Below are positions 1 through 11,082 of a stretch of 64,000 nt of DNA, piece after piece. Source of the DNA: Eledone cirrhosa (lineage: Eukaryota > Mollusca > Cephalopoda > Octopoda > Eledonidae); contig OZ024740.1 in the NCBI GenBank assembly GCA_964016885.1, positions 197,763,082-197,827,081 on the forward strand, read 5' to 3'. A program made the translations under genes and the position numbers. Below the pieces are notes generated by a model. It was not told the origin of the DNA. It saw nothing but the letters and a program-made list of their open reading frames with translations, and ran no database searches. How positions within the stretch are numbered: position 1 is the stretch's first letter; each line of letters begins with the position of its first letter.

Positions 1-545
1 AGGCAAGAAAAGAATATACAGGCTACTATATGAAGTAGTAATGGCATTCAGTTAGAACAATAACAACAATTACAACAATGCTAGTACAGGTATGTCCCAC
101 TGCGGGCTATGTGATCTTGAGCTAATGTATATCCTCAAAAATGTAAAAAGGCTACTTAACAATAAGTTAGAAAGATCTATCTTCTGCAGACATAGAATTG
201 CCACTAAATTCATAAGATTCAAACCTCCGTGAATCGAACCAACACAACATAGCTTTAAATTAGGATACCTACTACCCACAGAAATATATTCATTAAGTAT
301 ACTCTAGCCTTCACAAGTCTATACCACACAAATGTCTGTAAGTACCTCATCAACCCACAAACTTATTCCTTCTCAGCTGCTGCCATCATTTGATCCTAAA
401 TCCTAGTTTTTCTCAAATCACTACTACAATGTAACTTTACCTTCCTTTTGCCATAATTACAATTAACACGCTTATCTCTTTGCATGTATGCATATTTTTG
501 TACGAGTGTATATTGATGTGTATGTATGTGTCTATGTACACATGC

Positions 546-636
<91 letters not shown>

Positions 637-994
637 AATATATGCGTATATTACCTCCTTAACCTCTGTATTAACTCAACAACTATTTAGCTTTGACAGT
701 GTTGTCCCACTCATGTATGTTATTGAAGATGAAAAGAAAGACTGTAAACACTGGCTTATCTTTATAATTTAAAATTGATACACACTTCGATACTCTGTAC
801 ATGCCAAACTTTTACTTTTGCCTCATGACAGCTAGTTTTACACGCCGAAATCTTAGATACACTATACCCACCACCTAAGTAATGTCAGGGTCTCCTCAAA
901 TAATTTATTAATAGCATTGTTGTAATTGTTGTTATTGTTCTAACTGAATGCCATTACTACTTCATATAGTAGCCTGTATATTCTTTTCTTGCCT
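1..994. repeat. Foldback element with 83-bp inverted ends
   Basis: The first 83 bases reappear reverse-complemented at 912-994 with essentially no mismatch, so the segment can fold into a giant hairpin with an 828-bp loop. The left arm starts at the window edge and may be longer. The interior has no credible coding frame and includes a TA/TG microsatellite. It resembles a non-autonomous DNA transposon or foldback element; no transposase is present and no target duplication can be seen because the left flank is missing. Confidence 0.75.
550..633. repeat. (TA)n followed by (TG)n microsatellite
   Basis: About 39 bases of alternating TA run directly into about 44 bases of TG inside the foldback element. 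The reading frame across it is only a translated dinucleotide repeat. Confidence 0.97.
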
Positions 995-1179
995 GTGTAT
1001 TCTCTTCATTCTCGCATGCTCCGAATAACTGACTGGTTATAATTTTGTATTGGCGATCGAGTAACGTGAAAATAAGCGAATAGCGATCTCTAGACCTATC
1101 AGTTCAGAGAAACAATTGTGAGCTATGAGATTAAAAACCTTTTTTGTATAGCAAACCATGTCAACCTTCTTTCCTGATT

Positions 1180-1360
<181 letters not shown>

Positions 1361-1362
1361 TT

Positions 1363-1460
1363 ATTCATTAGGTAAGCAAAACAAGACGACAAATTTCACA
1401 AGGAAGTCATTATTTAAAGATTGTCAACATAGTTGTAGTTTAATGTAAGGAATGCAAAGT
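1363..1460 (+). repeat. Dispersed repeat, copy 1
   Basis: This roughly 95-bp segment (contains GCAAAACAAGAC and TTTCACAAGG) recurs in reverse orientation at 9409-9500 with moderate divergence. Function and family are unknown; it may be the end of a larger element. Confidence 0.6.
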
Positions 1461-1474
1461 ATAATAATAATAAT

Positions 1475-1666
1475 ACAATTGTTTCGCTACTCCATATAAT
1501 GTTTCTGGATCAAATGATTATAGATAATTATTGATCTGGTTCAGTTGAAGATAATCAACTTAGGAAAAATTGGAGCAGTTTATCGGAACTTCAAAAGGAA
1601 TATAAATTAAGGTAAAGAAAATGGTTACATGAATGGTTACATTATATGGAGTAGCGAAACAATTGG
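1475..1666. repeat. Small hairpin (MITE-like) element in ATT-rich DNA
   Basis: The 28 bases at 1475-1502 are the reverse complement of about 1639-1666, enclosing 136 bases. ATA/ATT microsatellite abuts both outer ends (1460-1474 and 1676-1704), which suggests insertion into a trinucleotide tract. It is non-coding. Confidence 0.65.
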
Positions 1667-1673
1667 AAACGGA

Positions 1674-1704
<31 letters not shown>

Positions 1705-1708
1705 TTTT

Positions 1709-1825
1709 TGTTACATCCTCTGTTTTTGCTTTTTACACGCAGAAATGCCCATTTGTACCGTCCTGTATTGTCCTGCACTGTCCTTAATGTCTACTTTATG
1801 TAAACCCTTGTGGTTAATAAAGAAA

Positions 1826-1884
<59 letters not shown>

Positions 1885-1885
1885 G
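1709..1885 (+). mobile_element. 5'-truncated Tx1-like LINE 3' end with (ATT)n tail
   Basis: This piece matches the 3' UTR of the Tx1-like copy at 1886-5393 (its positions 5235-5393) almost base for base, including the AATAAAGAAA signal before the tail, then ends in about 57 bases of (ATT)n. No coding sequence remains. It is a dead-on-arrival copy lying head to tail with copy A, whose 5' leader starts right after the tail. Confidence 0.85.
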
Positions 1886-2033
1886 GTAGGTGAAGCCACG
1901 CATCTTATCGCCTCCAGTCTTTTTCAACGTTTTACCTCTTTTTCAACCATTCTAAACTTTTTATTCAAGTTTTAAATTTGATAAAAGTTTAGAAGAAGTG
2001 ACCCACCTAATACAGGGGTTCACTAGTAAATAA

Positions 2034-2061
2034 TACGGCACCCCTTTACGGGGTGTCGTAT
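2034..2061 (+). other. Hairpin in the 5' leader of Tx1-like copy A
   Basis: An 11-nt arm ending in GCACCCC and its complement starting GGGGTG enclose the loop TTTAC, with one G-T wobble. It lies about 40 bases before the ORF1 start. It might be a leader RNA structure; no matching hairpin is seen in the leaders of copies B and C, so it could be chance or lineage-specific. Confidence 0.5.
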
Positions 2062-2099
2062 TCGTATTTGTGTAAAAATATTTTTTGAAAAATTTCAAC

Positions 2100-2381
2100 A
2101 TGGATAACACAAAAAAGAGAGAGAGCGCTGTCAGACAACACAGAGAGAGGGAGACTTTATCAGCATGTCAACAAGACAGCGTTCCAGCGGTGGTAAATAT
2201 AAACGAAAATATTACAAAGGAAAAAAAGATTGTTACAGATTTAAAATTAACAAATATTTCTAACACAAACAACACCAACAATAACACCAACAACAACACC
2301 AAAAATAACAGCGGTAAAGTCGAGAACGACAATAACAAAAATAACAGCGGTAAGGTCGAGAACGACAATAAGACTTCATAG
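2100..2381 (+). pseudogene. Tx1-like ORF1 N-terminal fragment
   Basis: A 93-residue remnant of the nucleic-acid-binding ORF1 protein. The ATG at 2100 matches the position of the ORF1 starts in copies B and C at the end of a leader of similar length. The protein is hydrophilic with Asn/Thr-rich low-complexity repeats from about residue 60 (NNTNNN runs and a repeated NNSGKVEND unit). The part carrying the conserved domain and the CCHC knuckle is deleted; the frame stops just before sequence homologous to mid-ORF2. Confidence 0.75.
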
Positions 2382-2385
2382 ACAA

Positions 2386-4984
2386 GGGCCTGGTTACTTG
2401 AAGCTGAACGCGTCTTTCCCGGCGCGCAAGGCCTACAGAGACCGGATTAACGTATTAGTTAAGCGGGCGTTGACGGGAGCGGTCGTTACAACAGGTGGTG
2501 GTTCGCCCTGAAAAGGGCAATTAAAGTAGAGTCGATTAGGTTTAGCAAAGGAGTAGTGATAGAGGAAAATAGAGTAGAGGGAGAGCTAGTCAGAAAGCTA
2601 GAAGAGGCGTTTAGGACAGGCATCGCAACCGACGTGCTTGCGGCGAGATTGGCACTCGACCAATTCTTCAACGCTAAACACGAAGGCTGCGTTGTCAGAG
2701 CTAGAGCGCGTGCTCTGAAACACGAGGGGACAAAAGCCGTCCAATGGGCCCGGGTGGCAGAGGCGCGACGTGGCAATAAAGCCACAATTCGGTCTTTGTC
2801 TGACCAAAACGGGTGCGTGATGCTCGAACCCGAGCGGATGTGTGAAGCTTTTCAGCAGCACTTTGCTGAACTGTTCGGGAGCGGCGGCGGCCCAGATCGG
2901 GACATGGACTTCAGTGCATACCTCGACGGACTGCCTCGGCTCTCGACGGACTGCCTCGGCTCTCGACGACCGCAGCACAGTGTTGCGAAAAGCCAATAAC
3001 AGCCGGTGAAATACGGGAAGCGATGGCTAACTGCACAAGAGGTAAATCGCCAGGTTTAGATGGTCTGCCCTACGAGCTTTATGCATTTATGCCAGACTTG
3101 TTCGATGACCTCTTGGCAGACGTCTACTGCAACTGGCAGCAGAACGGGAGCATTCCCAGTTTTGTGAGCCGGGGAGCAGTGGCGCTGCTGAGAAAAGACC
3201 CGAACAAGGGGGATGTTATTGATAATTTCATGCCCATAACTCTGCTAAACGCAGAGTTCAAGATTTTGGCCGAGGTGTTAGCAACGAGGTTGGCGCTTGT
3301 CGTCAAGGGTCTGGTGGGAGAGGCGCAGACATGCGCCATCCCGGACAGATACATACACGACAACCTCCACCTCATGCGATACATCATAGAGAAGGTGGTT
3401 AAGGAACCTGGCAAGGGTGGGGCCCTGATCAACTTGGATCAATCCAAAGCATTCGATAGGGTCGACCATCGGTACCTGGCGGCGGTCCTCGAGGCAGCCG
3501 GTTTCGGGCCCGTTTTCAGGCGTTGGATCGCAACAATGTACAGCGACATCTGCTCAGTTGTGAGGGTGAACGGTCACCTGTCGCAGCCGTTCAGCATCAT
3601 GCGCTCAGTCCGCCAGGGTTGTCCCCTCTCGTCCCTCTTGTACGTATTGGTTCTCGAGCCGTTACTGCACAAACTGGGGGCGATGAGGGACGTCCCACAC
3701 GAACTAGGATGCGGGAAATCCGAGTCGGCTTACGCTGACGACGTCACCGTGGTGGTGTCGAGCACCAGACACGTCCAGATGCTCGGCACGGCTCTCAAGG
3801 AATACGAAACGGTACAGGAGCAATGATCAACCAAGAAAAGTCAGTGGGCCTGCAGCTCGGCACCTGGAGAGGCAGGTCCATGCTGTCAAACAGCGTCGTC
3901 CGTCGGGCGCTGGACGGACGGACCGGTTAAATTGCTAGGGGTCTGGTTCGGTCCGGACCTCCAGACGGACAAAACCTGGGACGAGGTGACGAGCAGGGTG
4001 GCTTCTCTCACCCACAAATGGGCGGAGAGGAAGCTATCTCTGAAAGGTCGAGCGGAGGTGGCTAACGCGTACATCGCGTCCGTCATCTGCTACCGCCTGA
4101 CCGTCGTACCTTGTCCTAAGCCCCGCCTAACTGCGCTGGAGCGTTTGCTATTTCGCTTTTTGTGGAAGGGACGCGCTCCGATGGTCAGGCGGTCCATCTG
4201 TTGTCAACACCCGCTACGTGGAGGTCTGGGCATGCCGTGGCTGATGATGCGCAGACACGCGCCCAGGCTACGACATCTCCACCTCTTCCTCGACGGTGAT
4301 CAGGTGTGGTCGCCGTTTGCTAGACGCGTCTTTGCCCAGCTCGTTTCCTTGACGGAGCTGCAGTCCTGGGTCAAGCGAAGACCGAGAGGGAGCGCTTGAA
4401 GACTGGAATGTCTTCAGGTGCTCACAGCCCTCGACCAATCGGGCAATGTGATCGGTGGAAACTCTACCTCGGCGTTCTATAGAGGATTAGTGGAGGGGAA
4501 GAGCGACGACGTACTTGGGGAAACTCTAGGCGTCGACGAAAATCAACTAGCCAATCTCTTCGGAAGAACTTTCGGGCCGGGGCCTATGGACAACTTCCAG
4601 AAATCCCTGGTCTGGCAGTGCTACCGAGGAGCCTTGCCAGTTCGGGATAAACTCTACAGGCATGGAGGTGCCGTCAACCGGGCATGTCCGAGATGCGCGC
4701 AGGGCGACGAAACCGTCCTGCACGTACTCGTCCAGTGTCCGAGAATTGCTGACTTGTGGGTTTATGTCGAACCCCTGCTGTCACGTGTAGGACGAATCCG
4801 GCTATCAGCTGAGTCCATCGTGAGGATTTCCCCGCCCTCTTCCTTTAGTCGGGAAGGGCAGGCAGTTTTTATCTGTTTGGTGGCCATGGTGAAAGAGATA
4901 GTATGGTGGACACGTTTGAAAGGGCTGAAGACGAGCACTTACCTCTTCGGTGATGCCCTGATTGATTTTTCAAATTTCATTTGA
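2386..4984 (+). pseudogene. Tx1-like ORF2 remnant (RT and C-terminal knuckle)
   Basis: Reverse transcriptase part of a LINE polyprotein lacking the endonuclease. Visible RT motifs: KSPGLDGLPYELY near 3048, LDQSKAFDRVDH near 3433, RQGCPLSSLLY near 3610, catalytic YADD at 3731-3742, and a C-terminal CPRCAQ...HVLVQC zinc knuckle near 4688-4740. Breaks: a frameshift near 2485, a 20-bp duplication at 2942-2961 that shifts frame, compensating small indels around 3815-3915, and an in-frame TGA at 4397-4399 where copy C has Trp. The frame also stops earlier than copy C's. It encodes no working enzyme. Confidence 0.88.
2922..2961 (+). repeat. Perfect 20-bp tandem duplication inside ORF2
   Basis: The unit at 2922-2941 is repeated exactly at 2942-2961. 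Twenty is not a multiple of three, and removing one unit puts the upstream frame (from 2556) and the downstream RT frame (from 3023) in register. The duplication is therefore the inactivating frameshift. Confidence 0.93.
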
Positions 4985-5393
4985 AAAGGAAAATCAGGGT
5001 AGAGAGGGAAGTGCTCTCTTCCCAGCATTTTGTTGAAAGATGGGTGAGAGAAGCAAGAATGGCCCGAGTGAATGGGCCTACTCTGAGTATGTGTCTGTAA
5101 ATGAAAGGTGGAAAACTGGGAGAGGGCACTTGCCCTGGTGGTCTGTGTCACTGTGGCTTTTTAATGAGCTTTCTCCACCAATGTCCCTCGGAAGTCTCCC
5201 CCCTATTGGGGAATTTTTTTCATTGTTCTATTATTACATCCTCGTTTTCTTATTTTTTTACACGCAGAAATGCCCATTTGTCCGTCCTGTATTGTCCTGT
5301 ACTGTCCTTAATGTCTACTTTATGTAACCCTTGTGGTTAATAAAGAAAACATTATTATTATTATTATTATTATTTTATTATTATTATTATTAC

Positions 5394-8300
5394 AGTTGCA
5401 TTTATCTTGCTTTATGTTCATACGAGTTATCACCAAGTCACAACCAGTGACCTCAAGAGACAACAAGGTCCGCCATGTTCAAGAAAGAACATACATATTC
5501 ACATATGCATCTTTAGTGTTTAGACTTGTGATGTACTTATATTGACAGAATCTTCCTTAGTATATGGGCAGTTCCCATTAGTACTATCTTTTGTATTTCT
5601 CCTATACGCGGGTTTCCTGGGATTTGAGATAAGTAATCATTAGACCCCTTAGGTATCATTCCCAGAGCGCCTACAACCACTGGTATTGTTTTAGTTCTCA
5701 ATTTCCACATTTTTCCAATTTCTATCTCCAGGTCCTTATACTTGCTCAATTTTTCAAATGTTTTTATAGATACATTCTTGTCTATTGGAACAGACATATC
5801 AATTAGCAGGCATACCCTCTTTTTGAAGTCCTTCAATATTATATCAGGTCTATTTGCATCTATTTTTCGGTCTGTTTGGATGCTAAAGTTCCACAAGATT
5901 GAGATGTGATCTTTTTCAAGTATGGGAGGTGGTTGATGCTCCCACCAATTCTTTTGATGGGGCAGGTCAAAATGCTTACACATTATCCAATGTATGTATT
6001 GTGCAGCTCTGTCATGCCTGTTTAGGTATTCGGTTGGAGCTATAGGACTGCACATTGAAATTATATGGTCAATGGTCTCTGGTTGTTTTTTGCATACACG
6101 GCATAATGGGCTGCATCCATTTTTTATTATGTTGGCTTGGTAATTTTTTGTTGGCAGACACTGATCTTGTGCTGATATAATCAGTCCTTCAGTCTCCGAT
6201 TTCAGTCCAGAGGATGCCAACCACTGATGGGTTAAAGTTTTGTCAACATCAGGATTGTTAGCTCGCTCTGGGTATTTTTCATACAGAGGCTTTTCTTGCC
6301 ATTTCTTAGCCAGTTTCTGTAGCAGTTCTTTCTTTGCAGTTACTTTTACCTGCTTTGCTTTTTCTGTGTTTTCCATTTCAGCAGTAAATGGGACTTCTGA
6401 AATTTGTAGTCCATTACTGTCTCTTTGTGCATCTTTTGTAATGGAATATGATCTTTTGATGCTTTCGTGTTTCAAAACGAGTTTGATCATCCAATCATGT
6501 GATTCCCTTAGATATGTAGATAATCCAATTGTTGCAGTTTTCAACGCAATGTCTAACTGGATTAACCCACGTCCTCCTTCTTTCCTAGGGAGATATATTC
6601 TATCTATATCGGCCTTAGGGTGATGCATTCTGTGCATGGTTAAGAGTTTTCGAATTTTTGTATCGAGCCCACGGATCTCTGTGCTTGACCAGTTGATGAC
6701 ATTGTAACTGTAGGTTACTACTGGTATGGCAAGCGTGTTTATGGCATCGATCCTATTCCTTGCATTCAATTCCGTTCTTAAGATTGCTCTTACTCTGCGG
6801 TAACATTCCTTCCTTATCCTTTCCCTCATTGTCGAGTGCTTGATTCCGTCTCCTTCACAAGCACCTAGATATTTGTAAGTTTTTTCTTGATCAAGTTCTC
6901 TTATTACATCCCCCCGCAGCTTTCCTCTGGTGAACGTTGCTTTGGCGCATTTGTCTAGTACAAACTCCATTTTAATGTCATCACTGAACTGGTCCACAGT
7001 GGATAATAGCCCTTGCAATTGTTCATCATTTTTTGCAAATAGTTTCAGGTCATCCATGTAGAACAAGTGATTAATGGTTTTGTCATAGACTTTATATCCA
7101 TGTTTTGTTTCATTGAGCATTTTACTTAATGGTATAAGTGCGATGCAGAATAAAAGCGGTGATAAAGTGTCACCCTGAAAAATTCCACAATTAATATTAA
7201 CTTCTCCAGCTTCCAGTGATTTTGTTTCACTATTCAAAAGGAGTGTCGTTTTCCATGTCTTCATACTGAATGACAAAAACCTCCTGACAACGGGGGATAT
7301 TTTGAAAATCTCTAAACATTTTTCAATTCAACTGTGTGGCAAACTATCGAATGCTTTTTTATAATCTATCCAAGCAATCGATAGATTTTTGTGTCTATTA
7401 TGACAATCTTCCAGTATCATTTTGTTAACCAGAAGCTGATCCTTACAGCCATATGAGCCTCGTTTACACCCTTTCTGCTCAATGGGAAATAGGTCATTTG
7501 TTATCAGGTGGTCATATGTGTATTCAGTTAGGACTGATGTTAAAATTTTATACAGTGGTCAAGCAAGTTATCGGTCTGTAATTTTTGGGATTGTTTGTCT
7601 CATCATTCTTCGGAAGCAGGAATGTAATGCCGTTAACTAGCCATGATGGTATCTTTTCTGGCTCCTTAACTATTTCATTGTAAAGTTGGGCTAACAGCTC
7701 ATGAGACTCTGTGAAGGCATTTATCCAAAAGTTTTGTATTTTGTCTTTTCTTGGGGATTTCCATTTGCTGGTTTTCCTTAGAGCCAAGCGCAACTGTTCA
7801 ACTGTTATATTTTCCCATATTTGTTCCTCAAGGTGAGCTGTATCTTTCATTTGTCTGTCTATCCATGGGGCATGTATGTTATGAACTTTTTCTTCGGCCC
7901 AGATCTTTTCCCAGAATTCTTGCACTTCCTCCTTGGGTGGTATTGATTTAGCAGTTATTGTTGACTTACCAATTTTTCTGTAGAAGTTTCTTTGGTTGTT
8001 TTTGAACATATTATTGTCCTTATAGAATCTAGATCGTTTTTCAAAGCGCCTTATACGAGCAGCTTTGGCCGACACTTTTTGTTTGATTATTTCTATCAGC
8101 ATGTCTATGTCACTTGTTGATTTTATACTGTACTTTTTTTTCAATTTTCTAAGTTTAGTTTGTTTAACATGTTCACCTACTTTATAGTTTGTTAAAATTT
8201 CTATGTCAGATCGGAGAAGGTTTATTTGGCGATTGATGTTCTCTTGCCAAGTAGATTTTTTGTGGGAATTCCTTTGTTTTTTCATCTTCACTCCACATAA

Positions 8301-9291
8301 GTGAGTGGTGACTTTAGCCGATGCATAATAGAGATGATTTAAATCAGTAATGTTTAGTTTGTTTGTGATGATAATGTTTTTGAGAATTATGTTAGTCTTG
8401 TGTATTATCTTTTGGTTCTGTTTGGAGTTCTGGATCTTAGGGAGGGTGTCTCGTTGCCCCATGTCAGATTCTTTCATTTTCATCCATTCGATCATAATTT
8501 CATCCTTCAAGTTAGCAAGTTCATTCTCATTCATTTCTTTATCATTTACGATCTCATTATTTTCATTTTGAGTTTCATCTTGAGCATGCACTCCCTCCAC
8601 TTTTTCGATCCTTTCTTTAATTTGTTCTGTTGCCAGTGATTCCGCCCCAACCCTGGGATTCGAAGTGTTACAATTTACCTCGTTTTCACTGACACATGTT
8701 TCATTTTCCGTTCGCTGACTTTGTGCTAATAGCTTGATCTGATCAATTTCTATATCAGTTAGTAACTTTTTTCTTACAATATTTCTTCGTATATTGGCTA
8801 GTTTGTTGCTGTCAATATAGCCTCTGTTTTCGGGATGTTTCTTTTTACAGTTGATATATGTCTGTTCTGTATTCGATGTATTTGGGTAGTACATGGCAGT
8901 GTAGAAAGCCTCAAGGACTTCTTTATTATCTTCCCTTGACCATTTTTCTCTCTTTTTCTTTGGATTTCTTGGTGGTGAGCATGGAGGGCCAACAGTAGGA
9001 GTATTCCGGTTATGGGAGGTCTCCAGCTCCGAAGTGATGGGAAGGTTTGAACCATTAGCTGATTTTTCGACCCCAGTCTGGTTCCTCTCTGAGGGACGCG
9101 GCCCTTTTTTACCCGGGTGACGGCCGATCCGGTATGAGATTTTATCATTAGACATTTACTTTATTTTGTCGCGTTTTATCCTTATCCGCCAAGGGGTAAT
9201 CATTTCGTGTTACCACTTCTAGAACGAGTGTCAACCAAGACTAGAGGGGTCGTTCTCCCCTAGAGACACGGCTATTCCCCGCCGGTCGCCA
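5394..9291 (-). mobile_element. R4/Dong-like LINE (RLE type), copy R4-a
   Basis: A near full-length, single-ORF non-LTR element on the minus strand. The leader runs from about 9291 to 9156, the coding region from 9155 to 5537, and the 3' UTR to about 5394. Both ends abut AAT/TAA trinucleotide tracts: 9292-9331 upstream, and 5350-5393, which is also the tail of Tx1-like copy A. Dong of Bombyx mori, in the R4 clade, is known to insert into TAA repeats, so this fits a site-specific insertion into the tail of the older element. It carries one frameshift and one nonsense codon and is inactive. Confidence 0.87.
5537..9155 (-). pseudogene. R4/Dong-like polyprotein: SANT-like, RT, zinc knuckle, RLE
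   Basis: Order on the minus strand: basic N-terminus with a Myb/SANT-like stretch (KREKWSREDNKE, near 8950-8900), a long linker, RT with PKNYRPITC (near 7580), KKAFDSLPHS (near 7335), IFQGDTLSPLLF (near 7170) and catalytic YMDD (7049-7060). A CxxC...HxxxxC knuckle lies near 6100-6045, and a restriction-like nuclease motif RPD with a downstream Asp lies near 5850-5800. A frameshift near 7550 splits the RT and a TGA at 7328-7330 replaces a Trp codon after PHS. The ATG at 9155 follows an untranslated leader of about 136 bases. The second reading frame's ATG at 7276 is not a true start. Confidence 0.87.
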
Positions 9292-9331
9292 TCTTATTAT
9301 TATTATGATTATTATTATTATTATTATTATT
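9292..9331. repeat. (ATT)n microsatellite at the R4-a 5' end
   Basis: Trinucleotide tract with one GATT interruption. It separates the 5' end of R4-a from a truncated SINE and pairs with the tract at 5350-5393 as the flanking target sequence. Confidence 0.9.
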
Positions 9332-9408
9332 CGTACCAGTAATACACTGGGAAATTGCTAGCCTTGTGCCAAAAGTAGAAACAATTATTATTATTATTAT
9401 TATTATTT
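9331..9408 (-). mobile_element. Truncated cephalopod-type SINE tail with (AAT)n
   Basis: On the minus strand this matches the 3' part of the SINE at 9905-10098 (CCAGTGTATTACTGGTAC block and CACAAGGC block) and ends in an AAT tail. The tRNA-like head is absent, so it is a 5'-truncated copy. Confidence 0.75.
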
Positions 9409-9500
9409 ACATCCCTTACATTAAACTACAACCATGTTGACAATGTTTAATTTATGTTTACCTTGTGAAATTTTTGGTCTTGTTTTGCTTAACTAATGAA
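9409..9500 (-). repeat. Dispersed repeat, copy 2
   Basis: Reverse-complement match of 1363-1460. From 9501 to 9727 I see no recognisable element. Confidence 0.6.
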
Positions 9501-9727
9501 TATTTCCAGCTCTGCGCACCTAACCTCTGCATGAACCCAGCCACCTAGCTGCCTTCCACTGCATATTGCACATTGAGCACATGCCTTTACGCTTTTGGCT
9601 TCTAACTAATTCACCAATCTCTCTTTTCCTCTCCTATCTCAATCTCTCTCTTTAAGATTGCTTACTCTTGAACTGTGTATATATATATTTATATATGTAT
9701 GTTTGTTTGAATGTATGTATGCATATA

Positions 9728-9732
9728 TACAC

Positions 9733-9796
<64 letters not shown>
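9728..9796. repeat. (TA)n microsatellite
   Basis: Alternating TA directly before a partial copy of the PLE-1 terminal sequence (9797-9906), into which the next SINE is inserted. Confidence 0.97.
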
Positions 9797-9799
<3 letters not shown>

Positions 9800-9904
9800 A
9801 AAAAATAGAGGTGTAACACACGAGTTGTGATATATTAGTAAAAGGAAAAGAAAATGCTAACAAATTTTTCCCAGTGAAAAATAGTTTAATTAGGAATAAG
9901 TATA

Positions 9905-10098
9905 AATTAGTAATTGTTTCTACTTCAGGCACAAGGCCAGCAATTACCCAGTGTTTTACTGGTACTTTATTTTATCGACCCGTAAGGATGAAAGGCAAAG
10001 TCAACCTCGGCGGGATTTGAACTCAGATCGTAAAGGGACGTAACTATGCTGGAAAGCATGGCGTCTGACCCTCTACAGATACTGCCAATCCACCACCC
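9905..10098 (-). mobile_element. tRNA-derived SINE (cephalopod type)
   Basis: Read on the minus strand it begins with a tRNA-like head (TGGCAGTAT A-box-like near 10085) and a B box GAGTTCAAATCCCGCCGAGG near 10025-10006. The body holds TTTGCCTTTCATCC and CCAGTAAAACACTGG, and it ends near 9905 after GTAGAAACAATTACT. The short string ATAAATTAGTAAT flanks it on both sides (near 9900 and 10102), a likely target duplication. The host is a partial PLE-1 terminal sequence. Transcription would be by RNA polymerase III if intact. Confidence 0.85.
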
Positions 10099-10168
10099 TT
10101 ATAAATTAGTAATAAGTATTGGTTAGTATTCAGTTTTAGTTTTAAGTTTTTACCGGTTGCGCATTTCT

Positions 10169-10276
10169 AATGCTTTTCAAAAATAATTTTGAGATAGAGC
10201 GCTCGTGATGTTTGCTCTAATCAGATTAGAGCAAACATCACGAGCGCTCTATCTCAAAATTATTTTTGAAAAGCAT

Positions 10277-10277
<1 letters not shown>
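10169..10277. repeat. 109-bp near-perfect palindrome
   Basis: Arms 10169-10222 and 10224-10277 are exact reverse complements (54 nt each) around one base. The left arm is the same sequence as part of the PLE-1 terminal repeat (compare 10440-10500). Such a structure can extrude a cruciform. It probably arose by snap-back or template switching during PLE insertion. Confidence 0.93.
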
Positions 10278-10304
<27 letters not shown>

Positions 10305-10307
<3 letters not shown>

Positions 10308-10771
10308 GTAAACGGAATAGAAAATGCTGACAAATTGTTCACAGTTGAAAAATGGTTTAATTAGGAATAAAAGAGTATTAGTGATTGTATGGGTTAGTAT
10401 TCAGTTGTGGTTTTAAGTTTTTAAGTTTTTACCGGTTGCGCATTTCTAAATGCTTTTCAAAAATAATTTTGAGATAGAGTGTCCGTGCTGTTTGCTCTGA
10501 TCTGATTAGTTTTGGGAATTCTACCTGTTTTTATGTTAAAAAAGTGGCTCCAATTTGCAAAAATTCTTGTGGTCAAAACAATTTTGATTGGTCGGTAGAG
10601 GTCATGTGAATGTAAAAAATTGATTTTGCGCCAAGACTGTTTTTATGTTAAAAAAGTGGCTCCAATTTGCAAAAATTCTTGTGGTCAAAACAATTTTGAT
10701 TGGTCGGTAGAGGTCATGTGAATAAAAAATTGGTTTTGCGCCAAGATTGAGAAATGACTCTTTCACAACAA

Positions 10772-10823
<52 letters not shown>

Positions 10824-10892
10824 TAGTAGTAGTAAGGTGTTCGATGTTGTGATAATGGTTAGCAGCGATGTGTGTCAAATGGCTATTAAGAT

Positions 10893-10950
<58 letters not shown>

Positions 10951-11059
10951 CAGAGTAATTTGTGGTGGCAGGGATGGTCAGTAAGAATGTGTCTGAAAGC
11001 AATGGGGGGTATTTTAGCATGTCAAAAGATATTTTTCAGCTTTTGTCTTATACGGAGAA
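10305..11059 (+). repeat. PLE-1 left terminal arm
   Basis: This 755-bp block is repeated in reverse at 13484-14152 plus 15269-15324, with only scattered differences. It contains a 112-bp tandem duplication, a TTGATTGGTCGGTAGAG block and two (TG)n tracts. Inverted or partial terminal repeats around a central ORF are characteristic of Penelope-like elements. No hammerhead motif was found in this arm. Confidence 0.88.
10525..10746 (+). repeat. 112-bp tandem duplication inside the PLE-1 arm
   Basis: Unit 1 starts at 10525 and unit 2 at 10637, with about three differences. The same doublet is present in the right arm (about 13768-13990), so it predates the inverted arrangement or was copied with it. 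Confidence 0.9.
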
Positions 11060-11082
11060 CAGTAGGGAGTACAGTAGTCCTA

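Larger units (their letters stand above)
1886..5393 (+). mobile_element. Tx1-like non-LTR retrotransposon, copy A (defective)
   Basis: A LINE of the L1/Tx1 type: about 214-bp leader, ORF1 fragment (2100-2381), ORF2 remnant (2386-4984), 3' UTR and (ATT)n tail (5350-5393). ORF1 is joined directly to the middle of ORF2, so most of ORF1 and the whole APE-type endonuclease domain are missing compared with copies B (32580) and C (38534). It starts directly after one (ATT)n tract and ends in another, as the other copies do. Tx1-clade assignment rests on the RT wording around LDQSKAFDRVDH and the C-terminal CxxC...HxxxxC knuckle, recognised by eye. The element cannot be autonomous. Confidence 0.85.

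Noticed and set aside
480..662. Reading frame over TA/TG microsatellite
   Set aside because: Translated dinucleotide repeat (Tyr/Ile and Cys/Val). The same applies to frames at 1158-1448, 10747-10950, 13005-13521, 17797-18603, 25207-25494, 26168-26427, 31963-32261 and similar.
9905..10098. Functional tRNA gene from the A and B box
   Set aside because: The tRNA-like part cannot fold into a full cloverleaf and is fused to a SINE body; the same holds for 19577-19722 and 61545-61700.
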